Assembly (NCBI RefSeq): GCF_003797765.1
Contig: NZ_RKMB01000014.1
Coordinates: 93,222 to 157,221, forward strand
DNA length: 64,000 bases
Direction: 5' to 3'
Origin: Ramlibacter sp. WS9
GTDB lineage: Bacteria; Pseudomonadota; Gammaproteobacteria; Burkholderiales; Burkholderiaceae_C
In this document: positions 1-8,781 of the stretch, one piece after another
Layout: each line of letters starts with the position of its first letter
How positions within the stretch are numbered: the first letter of the stretch is position 1
The notes under the pieces: generated by a model
Seen by the model: only the letters and a program-made list of their open reading frames with translations
Database searches by the model: none
What the model was told of the DNA's origin: nothing
Translations under genes and position numbers: made by a program

Positions 1-125
1 CGATGGCGCGAGCGTTCAAGCTCGGCATCGAATCGGGCCGCATCGCCTGGGAGGCCGGCATCATGGCGCGGCAAGACATGGCGGTGGCAACGACGCCCGT
101 GACCGGAAGGCCCTTCCTCCTATGA
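1..125 (+). CDS. thiG: ThiG C-terminus (thiazole synthase), 5' truncated by the window edge
   Basis: Only the last 40 or so codons are present. The frame reads MARAFKLGIESGRIAWEAGI and ends at a TGA that overlaps the ATG of the next gene (ATGA at 122-125). The alternating Ala/Gly-rich helix with AF..GIESGR matches the C-terminus of ThiG, which builds the thiazole phosphate of thiamine from DXP, dehydroglycine and ThiS thiocarboxylate. The position directly before a ThiD-ThiE fusion fits a thiamine operon (thiO/thiS/thiG/thiE order is common in betaproteobacteria). Identity rests on a short fragment plus context. Confidence 0.72.
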   Translation, partial: MARAFKLGIESGRIAWEAGIMARQDMAVATTPVTGRPFLL

Positions 126-1663
126 GCGCGGCAGCCCCTCCGATCGTCTGGACGGTCGCCGGCTCCGACTGCGGCGGCGGCGCGGGACTGCAGGCGGACC
201 TGCGCGCCTTCGACGCTTTCGGCGTTCACGGCTGTAGCGTGGTGGCTGCGGTCACCGCGCAGAACTCGGTCGGCGTGGAACGCGTCGATGCGGTATCGGC
301 AGACCTGCTCGACGCCCAACTGGCCGCACTCGCAGTCGACATGCCGCCCGCCGCCATCAAGACCGGCCTGCTGGGCAGCACGGAAAACCTGCGTGTGCTA
401 GCGGCCTGGATCGATCGCTTGCGCGAGCGCAACCCGTCACTCGCCGTCGTGGTGGACCCGGTGTTGCGCTCCAGCACGGGCGCATCGTTCGCCAACGAGG
501 AGTTGCTGCAAGCTTATCGTGAGGAATTGTTGCCGCGTGCAACCTTGGTAACTCCCAACCGCGCCGAAGCCGCGGCACTGCTAGGCGTCGAACCATTGCG
601 CGATCGCGCCGACGTCGAGCAAGCCGCCAGGGCCTTACGCGAAGCAGGCTGCGGCGCCGTGACCATTACCGGCGGAGACGCGGGCAGCGACTGCAGCGAA
701 GACTACGCCAGCACCGCGCACGCCAGCGGTTGGCTGACTTTGCCGCGCGTGGCGACTTCAAACAACCACGGCACGGGCTGCGTGTTTGCTGCCAGCGCGG
801 CATCGGCGATCGCGCGCGGTTTTGTCCCCATGGAAGCCGTCATCCTCGCAAAGATGGCGACGACCGAGGCGTTGCGCCACGGCTACGCAGCAGGCGCCGG
901 TGCAGGCCCGGTGCGTCCGCACAACGGATTCGCGCTGCGCCACGAAAACTTGCCGGCACTCAGCATCCCCGGACCGGAAAGCGTTCCGGCCTTCTCTCCG
1001 CTGGCAAGTCCAGAGCTTGGCCTTTACGCGGTCGTCGACAGCGCGGCCTGGGTGCGGCGCGTGCTCGCCGCTGGGGTGCGAACGGTGCAACTGCGCATCA
1101 AGGACCCGTCGCACCCCGCGCTGCGCGGCGAAGTGCGCGAGAGTGTCGCCGTGGCCCGCGAGGCCGGTGCGCAACTGTTCATCAACGACCATTGGCGAGT
1201 TGCCATCGAGGAAGGCGCTTACGGCGTCCACCTCGGGCAGGAGGACCTGGCCCAAGCCGATCTCGCAGCCATCTCGCGCGCCGGCCTGCGCCTGGGCATC
1301 AGCACGCACTGCTATTGGGAAGTCTGCCGCGCGTGGGCACTCAAGCCCAGCTACATCGCCTGCGGCCCGATCCATCCGACGCAGGCGAAGGCCATGCCGT
1401 GGATACCGCAAGGCAACGGCAATCTGGCGTATTGGTGCGCGCTGCTGCCGCTGCCGGTCGTGGCGATCGCGGGCATGGACGAGTCGCGCGCTGCCCAGGC
1501 CGCGCAATGCGGTGCGAGCGGCGTCGCGGTCATCAGCGCCATCACGGCGGCGCCTTCGTCCGAAGCAGCAATGGCACAACTGCAACGCGCCATTGGACGG
1601 CCCGCGGGCGCCGACCGGATCACGCCGCCTGCGTTGCCGCGGCCGACGCTCAGCCAAGCGTGA
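122..1663 (+). CDS. thiDE: Bifunctional HMP(-P) kinase / thiamine phosphate synthase (ThiD-ThiE fusion)
   Basis: A 513-residue fusion. Residues about 8-270 are the ribokinase-like ThiD domain: AGSDCGGGAGLQADL near the N-terminus, the TGLLGS segment, and the NNHGTGCVFAASAAS anion-hole/catalytic loop that closes the kinase fold. Residues about 295-490 are a TIM-barrel ThiE domain with VQLRIKD, INDHW and GVHLGQEDL, followed by GISTHCYWE and GPIHPTQAKAMPW. ThiD phosphorylates hydroxymethylpyrimidine twice; ThiE joins HMP-PP to thiazole phosphate. The canonical ThiE motif GxSTH is kept. The gene overlaps thiG by 4 bases and so is probably translationally coupled. Its 3' end overlaps the convergent DUF4214 gene by 14 bases. 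Confidence 0.93.
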   Translation: MSAAAPPIVWTVAGSDCGGGAGLQADLRAFDAFGVHGCSVVAAVTAQNSVGVERVDAVSADLLDAQLAALAVDMPPAAIKTGLLGSTENLRVLAAWIDRLRERNPSLAVVVDPVLRSSTGASFANEELLQAYREELLPRATLVTPNRAEAAALLGVEPLRDRADVEQAARALREAGCGAVTITGGDAGSDCSEDYASTAHASGWLTLPRVATSNNHGTGCVFAASAASAIARGFVPMEAVILAKMATTEALRHGYAAGAGAGPVRPHNGFALRHENLPALSIPGPESVPAFSPLASPELGLYAVVDSAAWVRRVLAAGVRTVQLRIKDPSHPALRGEVRESVAVAREAGAQLFINDHWRVAIEEGAYGVHLGQEDLAQADLAAISRAGLRLGISTHCYWEVCRAWALKPSYIACGPIHPTQAKAMPWIPQGNGNLAYWCALLPLPVVAIAGMDESRAAQAAQCGASGVAVISAITAAPSSEAAMAQLQRAIGRPAGADRITPPALPRPTLSQA

Positions 1664-3125
1664 CGGATGACAACGTCAATGAGCTCAGATCGACGGTGCC
1701 GACGAACTTCACAAGCAGGTCAACACCATCACTAAATGTGGAGGCAGTGCTGTTGTCCCCCACCAAGTAAGTGTTGCCTCCGTACTGGAACCAGCGCAGT
1801 GCACTCGCTATCTCACTCGTGCCGGCCGCGGCCGCGTCGAGGTATTTGTCAAAGGTGGCACCGGCAGCGAGAGCCAGTTTCGTGCTGTTCCACGTCGGCG
1901 TGTGACTCGTTGCCCACCCCACATTGATGGTGTCGCCAGCTGAGCGGTTGAAGTCCGTGATGGTCGCGTACTGGTTGCGGTTGTTGCCTTCGACAAGCTG
2001 GAACACGTCTGCACCGGCACCACCAGTCACGGTGCCGGCCCCCACCACCATGCCGTCGTCACCTGCGCCCGCCAGGATGGTGTACCCGGAGAAAAAAGAA
2101 CTCAAGCTATCGTCGCCAGGCCCGCCCAGAAGGGTGCCCGTCCCGTGTGGCGCTTGCCCGGCGATGTACGACCCCGACGACAGACCGGTTGCGTCGAAAT
2201 GCTCCACATGCGTTTCCCCCGAAAATGAGGTTAGGACGTTGCCGGTCGCGACGATCGAGCGGAGAGACTCGTTCTCTAAGAACAAGGCGTTGTAGTGCGC
2301 AAGCGCGTTGGTATCGATGCTGGTGACTGTCAGGTCTTCGATGCCCGCCAGCGCAAGCTTTCCCAACCAAACCGTGCCTGCCGACTCGAGCGTGATGGCG
2401 AGCGAGTCACTCGCGCCGGTTGCATCCGCAAGTTGCCACGTAACCAAGTGGGTCAGTCCGACGTCGTACGTAGGCAGCAAGACAAGTTCGGACGTCGATG
2501 CCGTCACCGTCAGACCCGTGCCGGCAACCACGTGAGAAATTGTGAGGTCCCCGGAAAGCGCGCCCATCGAGACCTGAGCAAAGCCCCCCGCGTCGATGGT
2601 TCCGCTGGCGCCCGACGCGATCTTGAGCGTGCGAGCAGCAGTAATCGTCGCCGCGTCGGCTGTGACATCGGTCAGCACACTCGTGGCATGCGAAAGCGAG
2701 CCGTCATGCTCGCCATAGAACTGCGCGGCCGCCGAGCGGTTGTTGTACAGCGCGGCGCTCGCCAAGCCCGCCGTGTCCGTGCCCCCGTAGCTGGCGATGA
2801 CGCCGATCATTTCCGCAATCACCGAACCTGGCGTGGCGTCCGCCGCGTCGAGCTTTGCGGTCCAGAACGCCAGCCCCTCAGCGTCCGCCTGGCGACCGAG
2901 CACGTTGAAGTAAAACGAGGAGATGATCTCCTGGTTCGTCAGAAACACCGGGAAATACGCGCGAGCGGGCGATGTGTTGAACATCTGGTCGGCAATCTGC
3001 GCCATGCTCTGGCCGTCGGCACGCTGGTCGGCCCAGAAGTCCAAGCCCTCTGCTTCTGGCGCGCGGCCGAACAAGGCTACGTACAACTGCGAAACCTCGG
3101 TATGCATCTGAATCGTTGCCGACAT
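1650..3125 (-). CDS. DUF4214 domain protein with RTX-type calcium-binding repeats
   Basis: A protein of 491 residues. Two DUF4214 repeats are visible at residues 13-31 (LYVALFGRAPEAEGLDFW) and 71-88 (FYFNVLGRQADAEGLAFW). The middle (about 150-330) is Ser/Thr/Ala-rich and beta-like. Residues 334-376 contain degenerate hemolysin-type motifs (GGPGDD, AGAGDD, GGAGAD), and ITDFN..AGDTINV near 389-402 resembles the serralysin C-terminal domain. There is no N-terminal signal peptide. These traits suggest calcium-dependent folding after type I secretion from an uncleaved C-terminus; no ABC/MFP/TolC genes are adjacent, so the exporter must lie elsewhere. Start chosen at ATG 3125 because an AGGG stands 8 bases upstream; ATG 3140 is possible. 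Function unknown. It sits alone and divergent from panD between vitamin genes, which looks like an insertion. Confidence 0.8.
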   Translation of the reverse strand: MSATIQMHTEVSQLYVALFGRAPEAEGLDFWADQRADGQSMAQIADQMFNTSPARAYFPVFLTNQEIISSFYFNVLGRQADAEGLAFWTAKLDAADATPGSVIAEMIGVIASYGGTDTAGLASAALYNNRSAAAQFYGEHDGSLSHATSVLTDVTADAATITAARTLKIASGASGTIDAGGFAQVSMGALSGDLTISHVVAGTGLTVTASTSELVLLPTYDVGLTHLVTWQLADATGASDSLAITLESAGTVWLGKLALAGIEDLTVTSIDTNALAHYNALFLENESLRSIVATGNVLTSFSGETHVEHFDATGLSSGSYIAGQAPHGTGTLLGGPGDDSLSSFFSGYTILAGAGDDGMVVGAGTVTGGAGADVFQLVEGNNRNQYATITDFNRSAGDTINVGWATSHTPTWNSTKLALAAGATFDKYLDAAAAGTSEIASALRWFQYGGNTYLVGDNSTASTFSDGVDLLVKFVGTVDLSSLTLSSVTLG

Positions 3126-3305
3126 GAACCGCCCTGACATGTAGTTGTGAAGAGAAACAAATTTTAACGATTTCGACGCACGAGCGGAATCGCGCCATCG
3201 CGGTGCCAAAACAAGCCATCGACCGACCGGTCGGTGATACAGCTTCGTACCGGCTTGCTGCGCTGCCACAATCCACGCTTTCGTTGTGAGCGAAGGTCCG
3301 CGTCC

Positions 3306-3686
3306 ATGTTTCGTACCCTGCTGAAATCGAAGATCCATCGCGTCGCGGTCACGCATTGCGAACTGCACTACGAAGGCTCATGCGCCATCGACGAAGACTT
3401 GCTGGAAGCGGCCAACATCGCCGAGAACGAACAAGTCCACATCTGGAACATCAACAATGGCGAGCGCTTCATCACGTACGCCATCAAGGGGCAACGTGGC
3501 ACGGGAATGATTTCGGTCAATGGGTCAGCGGCGCGCCGCGCTGCCGTGGGTGACTTGATCATCATTGCTTCGTTCGCGCAAGTGCATGAAGACCAGGTGG
3601 CCGGGCACAAGCCGCAGCTGGTGTTCGTGGACGAGGCGAACCGGCAGATGGAGTTGCGCCAGCACGTGCCGACGCAGCAGCTCTGA
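3306..3686 (+). CDS. panD: Aspartate 1-decarboxylase (pyruvoyl enzyme)
   Basis: A protein of 126 residues, the normal PanD length. It makes beta-alanine from L-aspartate for pantothenate. The proenzyme is cleaved between Gly24 and Ser25 (seen here as YEGSCAID), giving the N-terminal pyruvoyl group on the alpha chain. Lys9 (LLKSKIHR), Tyr22 and the NGERFITYAI segment with NGSAARRAAVGD are family-typical. Start at ATG 3306 because MFRTLLKSKIHR is the canonical N-terminus. First gene of a seven-gene pan/bio run on the plus strand; bioA follows after 10 bases. Confidence 0.95.
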   Translation: MFRTLLKSKIHRVAVTHCELHYEGSCAIDEDLLEAANIAENEQVHIWNINNGERFITYAIKGQRGTGMISVNGSAARRAAVGDLIIIASFAQVHEDQVAGHKPQLVFVDEANRQMELRQHVPTQQL

Positions 3687-3696
3687 ATTTTTCGCG

Positions 3697-5022
3697 ATGA
3701 CCGCATCGTTGGCCGAGCGCAGCCTGCGCAGCGTGTGGCACCCCTGCACGCAGATGAAGTTGCACGAGGCGCAGCCGCCCGTCGCCATCGCCCGCGCGCA
3801 GGGACCTTGGCTCTACGACGTGGAGGGCAAGCGCTATCTCGATGCCGTCAGCTCCTGGTGGGTCAACCTGTTCGGCCACGGCCATCCCCACATCAAGGCG
3901 GCGCTCGCAGACCAATTGGAAAAGCTCGACCACGTCATGCTGGCCGGCTTCACACACGCACCGGTGGTGGAGTTGTCCGAACGGCTGGCCGCACTCACCG
4001 GCCTGGGGCACGCGTTCTACGGCAGCGACGGCGCCTCGGCCACCGAGATCGCGCTGAAGATGAGCGCGCATTTCTGGCGCAACAGCGGCCGGCCCGGCAA
4101 GAGCCGCTTCATCGGCCTGGCCGGCGGCTACCACGGCGAGACTGTGGGCGCGCTGGCGGTGACCGACATCGCGATCTTCCGCGAAGCCTACGCGCCGCTG
4201 GTGCGGCTGGCCGCCACCGTGCCTAGCCCCGATGCCCGCGGCGCGCTGGACGGCGAAAGCGCGGCCGATGTGACTCGGCGCAGCGCCGCGGCGCTCGAAG
4301 CCTGGCTGGCCGAACACCACGAAGAAACCGCGGCCCTGATCGTCGAGCCGCTGGTGCAGTGCGCGGCCGGCATGGCCATGCACGACGCGGAGTACCTGCG
4401 CCTGGCACGCACGCTTTGCGACCGCTATGAGGTCCACCTGGTCGTGGACGAGATCGCCACCGGCTTCGGGCGCACCGGCACGATGTTCGCGCACCAGCAG
4501 GCCGGCATCCGGCCCGACTTCATCTGCCTGTCCAAAGGCCTCACCGGCGGCACCTTGCCGTTGTCCGCCGTGCTGACCACCGACGATGTCTACGAAGCCT
4601 TCTACGACGACGAGGTCGCGCGCGGTTTCCTGCATTCGCATTCCTACACCGGCAACCCGCTGGCCTGCCGCTCTGCGTTGGCGACGCTGGAGATATTCGA
4701 GCAGGAAGACGTGCTGGCGCGCAACGTCGGCCTGGCCCGCGCGATGGACGAAGCGCTGCGGCCGCTGTCGCGACATCCTCGCGTGCACCATGCGCGCCGG
4801 CTCGGCATGATCTGGGCCTGGGACGTGCAGACCGCCCTGCCCCAGTTCGCGCGCCGCTACCACCAACACGCGATGGCGCGCGGCCTGCTGCTGCGGCCCA
4901 TCGGCAACACGGTTTATGCGATGCCGCCGTACGTGTTGGACGCCGAGGCGGTGCAGCACCTGGCACTGGGCGCAATGACGGCACTCGACGCCACGCTGGC
5001 GGAAGAAACTTCAGCTCGATGA
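3697..5022 (+). CDS. bioA: Adenosylmethionine-8-amino-7-oxononanoate aminotransferase
   Basis: A class III PLP aminotransferase of 441 residues that turns KAPA into DAPA using S-adenosylmethionine as amino donor in biotin synthesis. Visible landmarks: WHPCTQMK at 14-21 and the SSWWVNLFGHGHP stretch at 52-64 (substrate pocket, diagnostic for BioA), GSDGASATEIALKM at 109-122, GGYHGET at 143-149, the PLP-contacting DEIATGFGRTG at 251-261, and the Schiff-base lysine K280 in CLSKGLTGG. ATG 3697 gives the usual N-terminus; upstream in-frame ATGs lie inside panD. The 3' end overlaps bioD by 4 bases (ATGA). Confidence 0.95.
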   Translation: MTASLAERSLRSVWHPCTQMKLHEAQPPVAIARAQGPWLYDVEGKRYLDAVSSWWVNLFGHGHPHIKAALADQLEKLDHVMLAGFTHAPVVELSERLAALTGLGHAFYGSDGASATEIALKMSAHFWRNSGRPGKSRFIGLAGGYHGETVGALAVTDIAIFREAYAPLVRLAATVPSPDARGALDGESAADVTRRSAAALEAWLAEHHEETAALIVEPLVQCAAGMAMHDAEYLRLARTLCDRYEVHLVVDEIATGFGRTGTMFAHQQAGIRPDFICLSKGLTGGTLPLSAVLTTDDVYEAFYDDEVARGFLHSHSYTGNPLACRSALATLEIFEQEDVLARNVGLARAMDEALRPLSRHPRVHHARRLGMIWAWDVQTALPQFARRYHQHAMARGLLLRPIGNTVYAMPPYVLDAEAVQHLALGAMTALDATLAEETSAR

Positions 5023-5684
5023 ACTCGTACTTCGTCACCGGCACCGACACCGGCGTCGGCAAGACCCTGGTGTCGGCCGCGCTGCTGCATGCACTGGCCA
5101 AGCACCATGAGCGTGTCGTTGGCATGAAGCCGGTGGCGGCAGGCGTGGTCGCGCATGGTGACGACTGGGCCAGCGAGGACGCGCTCGCACTGCGCGCCGC
5201 GTCCACCATTGCCGTGCCGCCTGAACTGGACAACCCGGTCCTGCTGCCCGACCCCTTGTCGCCGCACATCGCGGCCGCGCGTGCGGGCGCGCGCATCGAC
5301 ATCGCTGAACTGGCCCGGCGCTATCGCCTGCTCGCGCAACGAGCCGATGCAGTGGTGGTCGAAGGCGCGGGCGGCTTCCACGTGCCGCTTTCCGAAACCG
5401 AAACTGGCGCCGACCTGGCACAGGCGCTGGCCCTGCCGCTGGTGCTGGTGGTGGGCCTGCGGCTCGGCTGCCTGAATCATGCCGCGCTCACTGCCGAAGC
5501 CATCCGCTCACGCGGCCTCACACTGGCCGGCTGGGTGGCCAACCGGATCGACCCCGCCATGCTGGGCGCCGAAGAAAACATCGCATGGCTACAGCACCGA
5601 CTGCGCGCGCCGCTGCTGGCCGACATCCCTCACAGCGAGTCGCCCGACGCCCGCGCGATCGCCATCCAACTGCCTCCTGCATGA
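5019..5684 (+). CDS. bioD: Dethiobiotin synthetase
   Basis: A protein of 221 residues with the P-loop GTDTGVGKT at 8-16, the KPVAAG substrate segment at 37-42 and EGAGGFHVPL at about 114-123. It closes the ureido ring of dethiobiotin from DAPA, CO2 and ATP. It overlaps bioA upstream and bioF downstream by 4 bases each (ATGA junctions), so bioA-D-F are very probably translated in a coupled way. Confidence 0.95.
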   Translation: MNSYFVTGTDTGVGKTLVSAALLHALAKHHERVVGMKPVAAGVVAHGDDWASEDALALRAASTIAVPPELDNPVLLPDPLSPHIAAARAGARIDIAELARRYRLLAQRADAVVVEGAGGFHVPLSETETGADLAQALALPLVLVVGLRLGCLNHAALTAEAIRSRGLTLAGWVANRIDPAMLGAEENIAWLQHRLRAPLLADIPHSESPDARAIAIQLPPA

Positions 5685-6916
5685 CCACAGCTAACTCATG
5701 GCTCGATGAATTCCCGGCGCGCATCGCCGAACTCGACCGCGCCCACCTGCGGCGCAAGCGCCGCGAGGTCACGCCCCACGAAGGCGCGCGCCTGAACGTC
5801 GACGGGCAGACCATGCTCGCGTTCTGCAGCAACGACTACCTGGGCCTGGCCGGCCACTCGCAAGTCATCGCAGCCGCATGCGCCGGCGCGCGCGCGTTCG
5901 GCGTGGGCTCGGGCGCCTCGCCGATGGTGAGCGGCCACAGCGTGGCCAACGCGGCGCTCGAGCGCGAACTCGCCGCCTTCGTCCAGTTGCCGCGCGCCCT
6001 GTACTTCTACGCCGGCTACGCCACCAACAGCAGCATCGTTCCGGCGCTGGTCGGGGAAGGCGACGCGCTGTTCTCCGACGCGCTCAACCATGCTTGCCTG
6101 ATCGACGGCGCCCGGCTGTCGCGCGCGAAGATCCATCGCTACGCGCATGCCGACCTCGCCGCGCTGAGCGCGCAACTGGCCCAGAGCCCGGCGCGGCGCA
6201 AGCTCGTCATCACCGACGCGGTGTTCAGCATGGACGGCGACATCGCCGACATTCCCGCGCTGCTGGCCCTGTGCGAAAGGCACGACGCGCTGCTGCTGCT
6301 GGACGATGCGCACGGTTTCGGCGTGCTGGGACCGCAGGGCCGCGGCAGCCTGGCGCACTTCGGCCTCGCGGGGCCAAGCGCCTCGCGCCGCGTGCTCTAC
6401 ATGGCGACGCTCGGCAAAGCGGCCGGTGTGGCCGGCGCCTTCGTGGCCGGGGACGACGCGCTGGTCGAATGGCTGCTGCAAAAGACGCGCAGCTACACCT
6501 ACGCCACCGCCGCGCCGCCGCTGCTGGCCAGCGCGCTGCGCGCGAGCCTCACGCTGATCGAGACGGAGCAATGGCGCCGCGACCACCTCACGCGAATGAT
6601 CGCCCGCCTGCGCGACGGCCTGCGCCCGGTGCTGCGCGGCACGTCCTGGCAGCTGGGCGAATCCACCACGGCCGTGCAGCCGCTGCTGATCGGCCCCAAC
6701 GACGAAGCCCTGGCCGTGATGGAAGGCCTGCGCGAACGCGGCCTGTGGGTGCCGGCGATCCGCCCGCCCACCGTGGCGGAGGGCACGGCCCGGCTGCGCA
6801 TCGCGTTGTCGGCCGCGCATACGGAAGCCGACGTAGACCATTTGATCGAAGCGCTGGCGCAGATCGCATCCGCCCATGCCCGCCTTTCCCCCGAACCGGA
6901 AACCGCCGTCGCCTGA
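5681..6916 (+). CDS. bioF: 8-amino-7-oxononanoate synthase
   Basis: A PLP-dependent alpha-oxoamine synthase of 411 residues that condenses pimeloyl thioester with alanine to give KAPA, the first ring-forming precursor of biotin. Landmarks: CSNDYLGLAGH at 49-59, GSGASPMVSGH at 76-86, DAVFSMDGDIAD at 179-190, DDAHGFGVLG at 208-217 (Asp/His for PLP) and K246 in MATLGKAAG as the Schiff-base lysine. ATG 5681 overlaps the bioD stop. An alternative upstream start in the bioD region would only add foreign sequence. bioB follows after 19 bases. Confidence 0.95.
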   Translation: MTTANSWLDEFPARIAELDRAHLRRKRREVTPHEGARLNVDGQTMLAFCSNDYLGLAGHSQVIAAACAGARAFGVGSGASPMVSGHSVANAALERELAAFVQLPRALYFYAGYATNSSIVPALVGEGDALFSDALNHACLIDGARLSRAKIHRYAHADLAALSAQLAQSPARRKLVITDAVFSMDGDIADIPALLALCERHDALLLLDDAHGFGVLGPQGRGSLAHFGLAGPSASRRVLYMATLGKAAGVAGAFVAGDDALVEWLLQKTRSYTYATAAPPLLASALRASLTLIETEQWRRDHLTRMIARLRDGLRPVLRGTSWQLGESTTAVQPLLIGPNDEALAVMEGLRERGLWVPAIRPPTVAEGTARLRIALSAAHTEADVDHLIEALAQIASAHARLSPEPETAVA

Positions 6917-6935
6917 CGGCTTTTTGGAGATATCG

Positions 6936-7961
6936 ATGTCCGCCATTCTTGAACAACCCGTGACTCTGCACCGCGCGCCGCGCGGCGAAGTACCACCCGC
7001 CGGCGCACAGCGCTGGCGCGTCGACGAGGTGCACGCACTTTTCGACCTTCCCTTTCCCGAGCTGCTGCACCGCGCGCAAAGCGTGCACCGCGAGAACTTC
7101 GACCCCACGATGATCGAGTTCGCGACGCTGCTCTCGATCAAGACCGGCGGTTGCCCGGAAGACTGCAGCTACTGCCCGCAGGCGGCGCGCTACGACACCG
7201 GCGTCGAGGCGTCGAAGCTGATGGAGCCGGCCGAAGTGCTGCAGGCCGCGCAGCGCGCGAAGGACGCGGGCGCCACGCGTTTTTGCATGGGCGCGGCCTG
7301 GCGCTCGCCGAAGGACCGCGACGTCGAGAAGGTGGCCGAACTGGTCGCGACGGTGAAGTCGTTGGGCCTGGAGACCTGCGCCACGCTGGGCATGCTCGAT
7401 GAGGGCCACGCGCAAACTTTGCGCACCGCCGGGCTTGACTATTACAACCACAACCTCGACAGCGCGCCGGACTTCTACGGCGACATCATCACCACACGCG
7501 ACTATCAGGACCGGCTCGACACGCTGGAGCGCGTGCGCGGCGCCGGCGTGAAGGTCTGCTGCGGAGGAATCGTCGGCATGGGCGAATCGCGGCTGCAGCG
7601 GGCGGGACTGATCGCGCAACTGGCCAACCTCGATCCCTATCCTGAGTCGGTACCGATCAACAACCTGGTGCGCGTCGCCGGCACGCCGCTCGCCGAACAG
7701 GCGCCGCTGGACCCGTTCGAGTTCGTCCGCACCATCGCTGTGGCGCGCATCACCATGCCGCGCGCGCGCGTGCGGCTGTCGGCCGGTCGCCAGCAGATGG
7801 GCGACGCGGTGCAGGCCCTGTGCTTCCTGGCCGGCGCCAATTCCATCTTCTACGGCGATAAGCTGCTCACCACCGGCAACCCGGACACGCAGGCCGACCT
7901 GGACCTGCTTGCCCGCCTCGGCCTGAAGGCGGGTCAGCCCGAACCGGTGGCCGCCGCATGA
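6936..7961 (+). CDS. bioB: Biotin synthase (radical SAM)
   Basis: A protein of 341 residues. The radical SAM cluster motif GGCPEDCSYCPQ places Cys73, Cys77 and Cys80 around the 4Fe-4S cluster; further conserved residues include MGAAWRSP, YYNHNLDS and the RLSAGRQQM segment near the C-terminus that carries the arginine ligand of the 2Fe-2S sulfur donor. It inserts sulfur into dethiobiotin. ATG 6936 is preceded by GGAGA 6-10 bases upstream, which decides this start over in-frame codons inside bioF. The stop overlaps the panB ATG by 4 bases. Confidence 0.96.
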   Translation: MSAILEQPVTLHRAPRGEVPPAGAQRWRVDEVHALFDLPFPELLHRAQSVHRENFDPTMIEFATLLSIKTGGCPEDCSYCPQAARYDTGVEASKLMEPAEVLQAAQRAKDAGATRFCMGAAWRSPKDRDVEKVAELVATVKSLGLETCATLGMLDEGHAQTLRTAGLDYYNHNLDSAPDFYGDIITTRDYQDRLDTLERVRGAGVKVCCGGIVGMGESRLQRAGLIAQLANLDPYPESVPINNLVRVAGTPLAEQAPLDPFEFVRTIAVARITMPRARVRLSAGRQQMGDAVQALCFLAGANSIFYGDKLLTTGNPDTQADLDLLARLGLKAGQPEPVAAA

Positions 7962-8776
7962 ACACGCCGGCCGCCGAGCGCAAGCCGCTCACGCTGCACC
8001 GCCTGCGCGAGATGCACGCCAAGGGCGAGAAGATCGCGATGCTCACCTGCTACGACGCGAGCTTCGCGCAGGTGCTCGACACGGCCGGCGTCGACTGCCT
8101 GCTGGTCGGCGATTCACTCGGCATGGTGCTGCAGGGCCAGCCCAGTACGGTGCCGGTGACCTTGGACGAGATGGCCTATCACACGCGCTGCGTGGCGCGC
8201 GGCAACCGCACGGCCTGGGTCATTGGCGACCTGCCCTTCGGTAGCTACCAGGAATCGCGTGAACAGACTGTGCGCAGCGCTACGGTGCTGATGCAGGCCG
8301 GCGCGCACATGGTCAAGCTCGAAGGCGGCGGCTGGACGGCTGACACCGTGCGCTTTCTGGTCGAGCGTGGCATCCCCGTCTGCGCACACCTGGGCCTCAC
8401 GCCGCAGTCGGTGCATGCGCTTGGCGGCTATCGCGTACAGGGACGCACCGATGAGAGCGCGTTGGTGCTCAGGCAGCACGCACGCGCGTTGGCCGAGGCC
8501 GGCGCCGCGATGCTGGTACTTGAGCTGGTCCCGTCGGCGCTTGCCCGCGACATAGCGGCCAGCTTGCCGATTCCCGTCATCGGCATCGGCGCCGGCCGTG
8601 ACTGCGGCGGCCAGGTGCTGGTGCTGCACGACATGCTGGGCATCACGGCCGGCAAGCTGCCGCGCTTCGTGCGCAACTTCATGGACGGCGCCACCAGTGT
8701 TCAGCACGCCGTGCAGCGCTATGCCGCCGCCGTGAAGGACCGGAGCTTTCCCGATGCCGAATTCCACTCTTACTGA
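7958..8776 (+). CDS. panB: 3-methyl-2-oxobutanoate hydroxymethyltransferase (ketopantoate hydroxymethyltransferase)
   Basis: A protein of 272 residues that transfers a hydroxymethyl group from methylene-tetrahydrofolate to alpha-ketoisovalerate, the first step of pantoate synthesis. LTCYDASFAQ, the Mg-binding LVGDSLGMV, KLEGGGWTA (catalytic Glu region), HLGLTPQSVHALGGY and PVIGIGAGRDCGGQVLV are all family motifs in the expected order. It is joined to bioB by a 4-base overlap and is followed by panC after 5 bases. Confidence 0.96.
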   Translation: MNTPAAERKPLTLHRLREMHAKGEKIAMLTCYDASFAQVLDTAGVDCLLVGDSLGMVLQGQPSTVPVTLDEMAYHTRCVARGNRTAWVIGDLPFGSYQESREQTVRSATVLMQAGAHMVKLEGGGWTADTVRFLVERGIPVCAHLGLTPQSVHALGGYRVQGRTDESALVLRQHARALAEAGAAMLVLELVPSALARDIAASLPIPVIGIGAGRDCGGQVLVLHDMLGITAGKLPRFVRNFMDGATSVQHAVQRYAAAVKDRSFPDAEFHSY

Positions 8777-8781
8777 CCATC

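Noticed and set aside
3126..3305. Riboswitch or BirA operator before the pan/bio genes
   Set aside because: No conserved riboswitch stem pattern and no TTGTAAAC-type dyad is visible in the 180 bases between the DUF4214 gene and panD.
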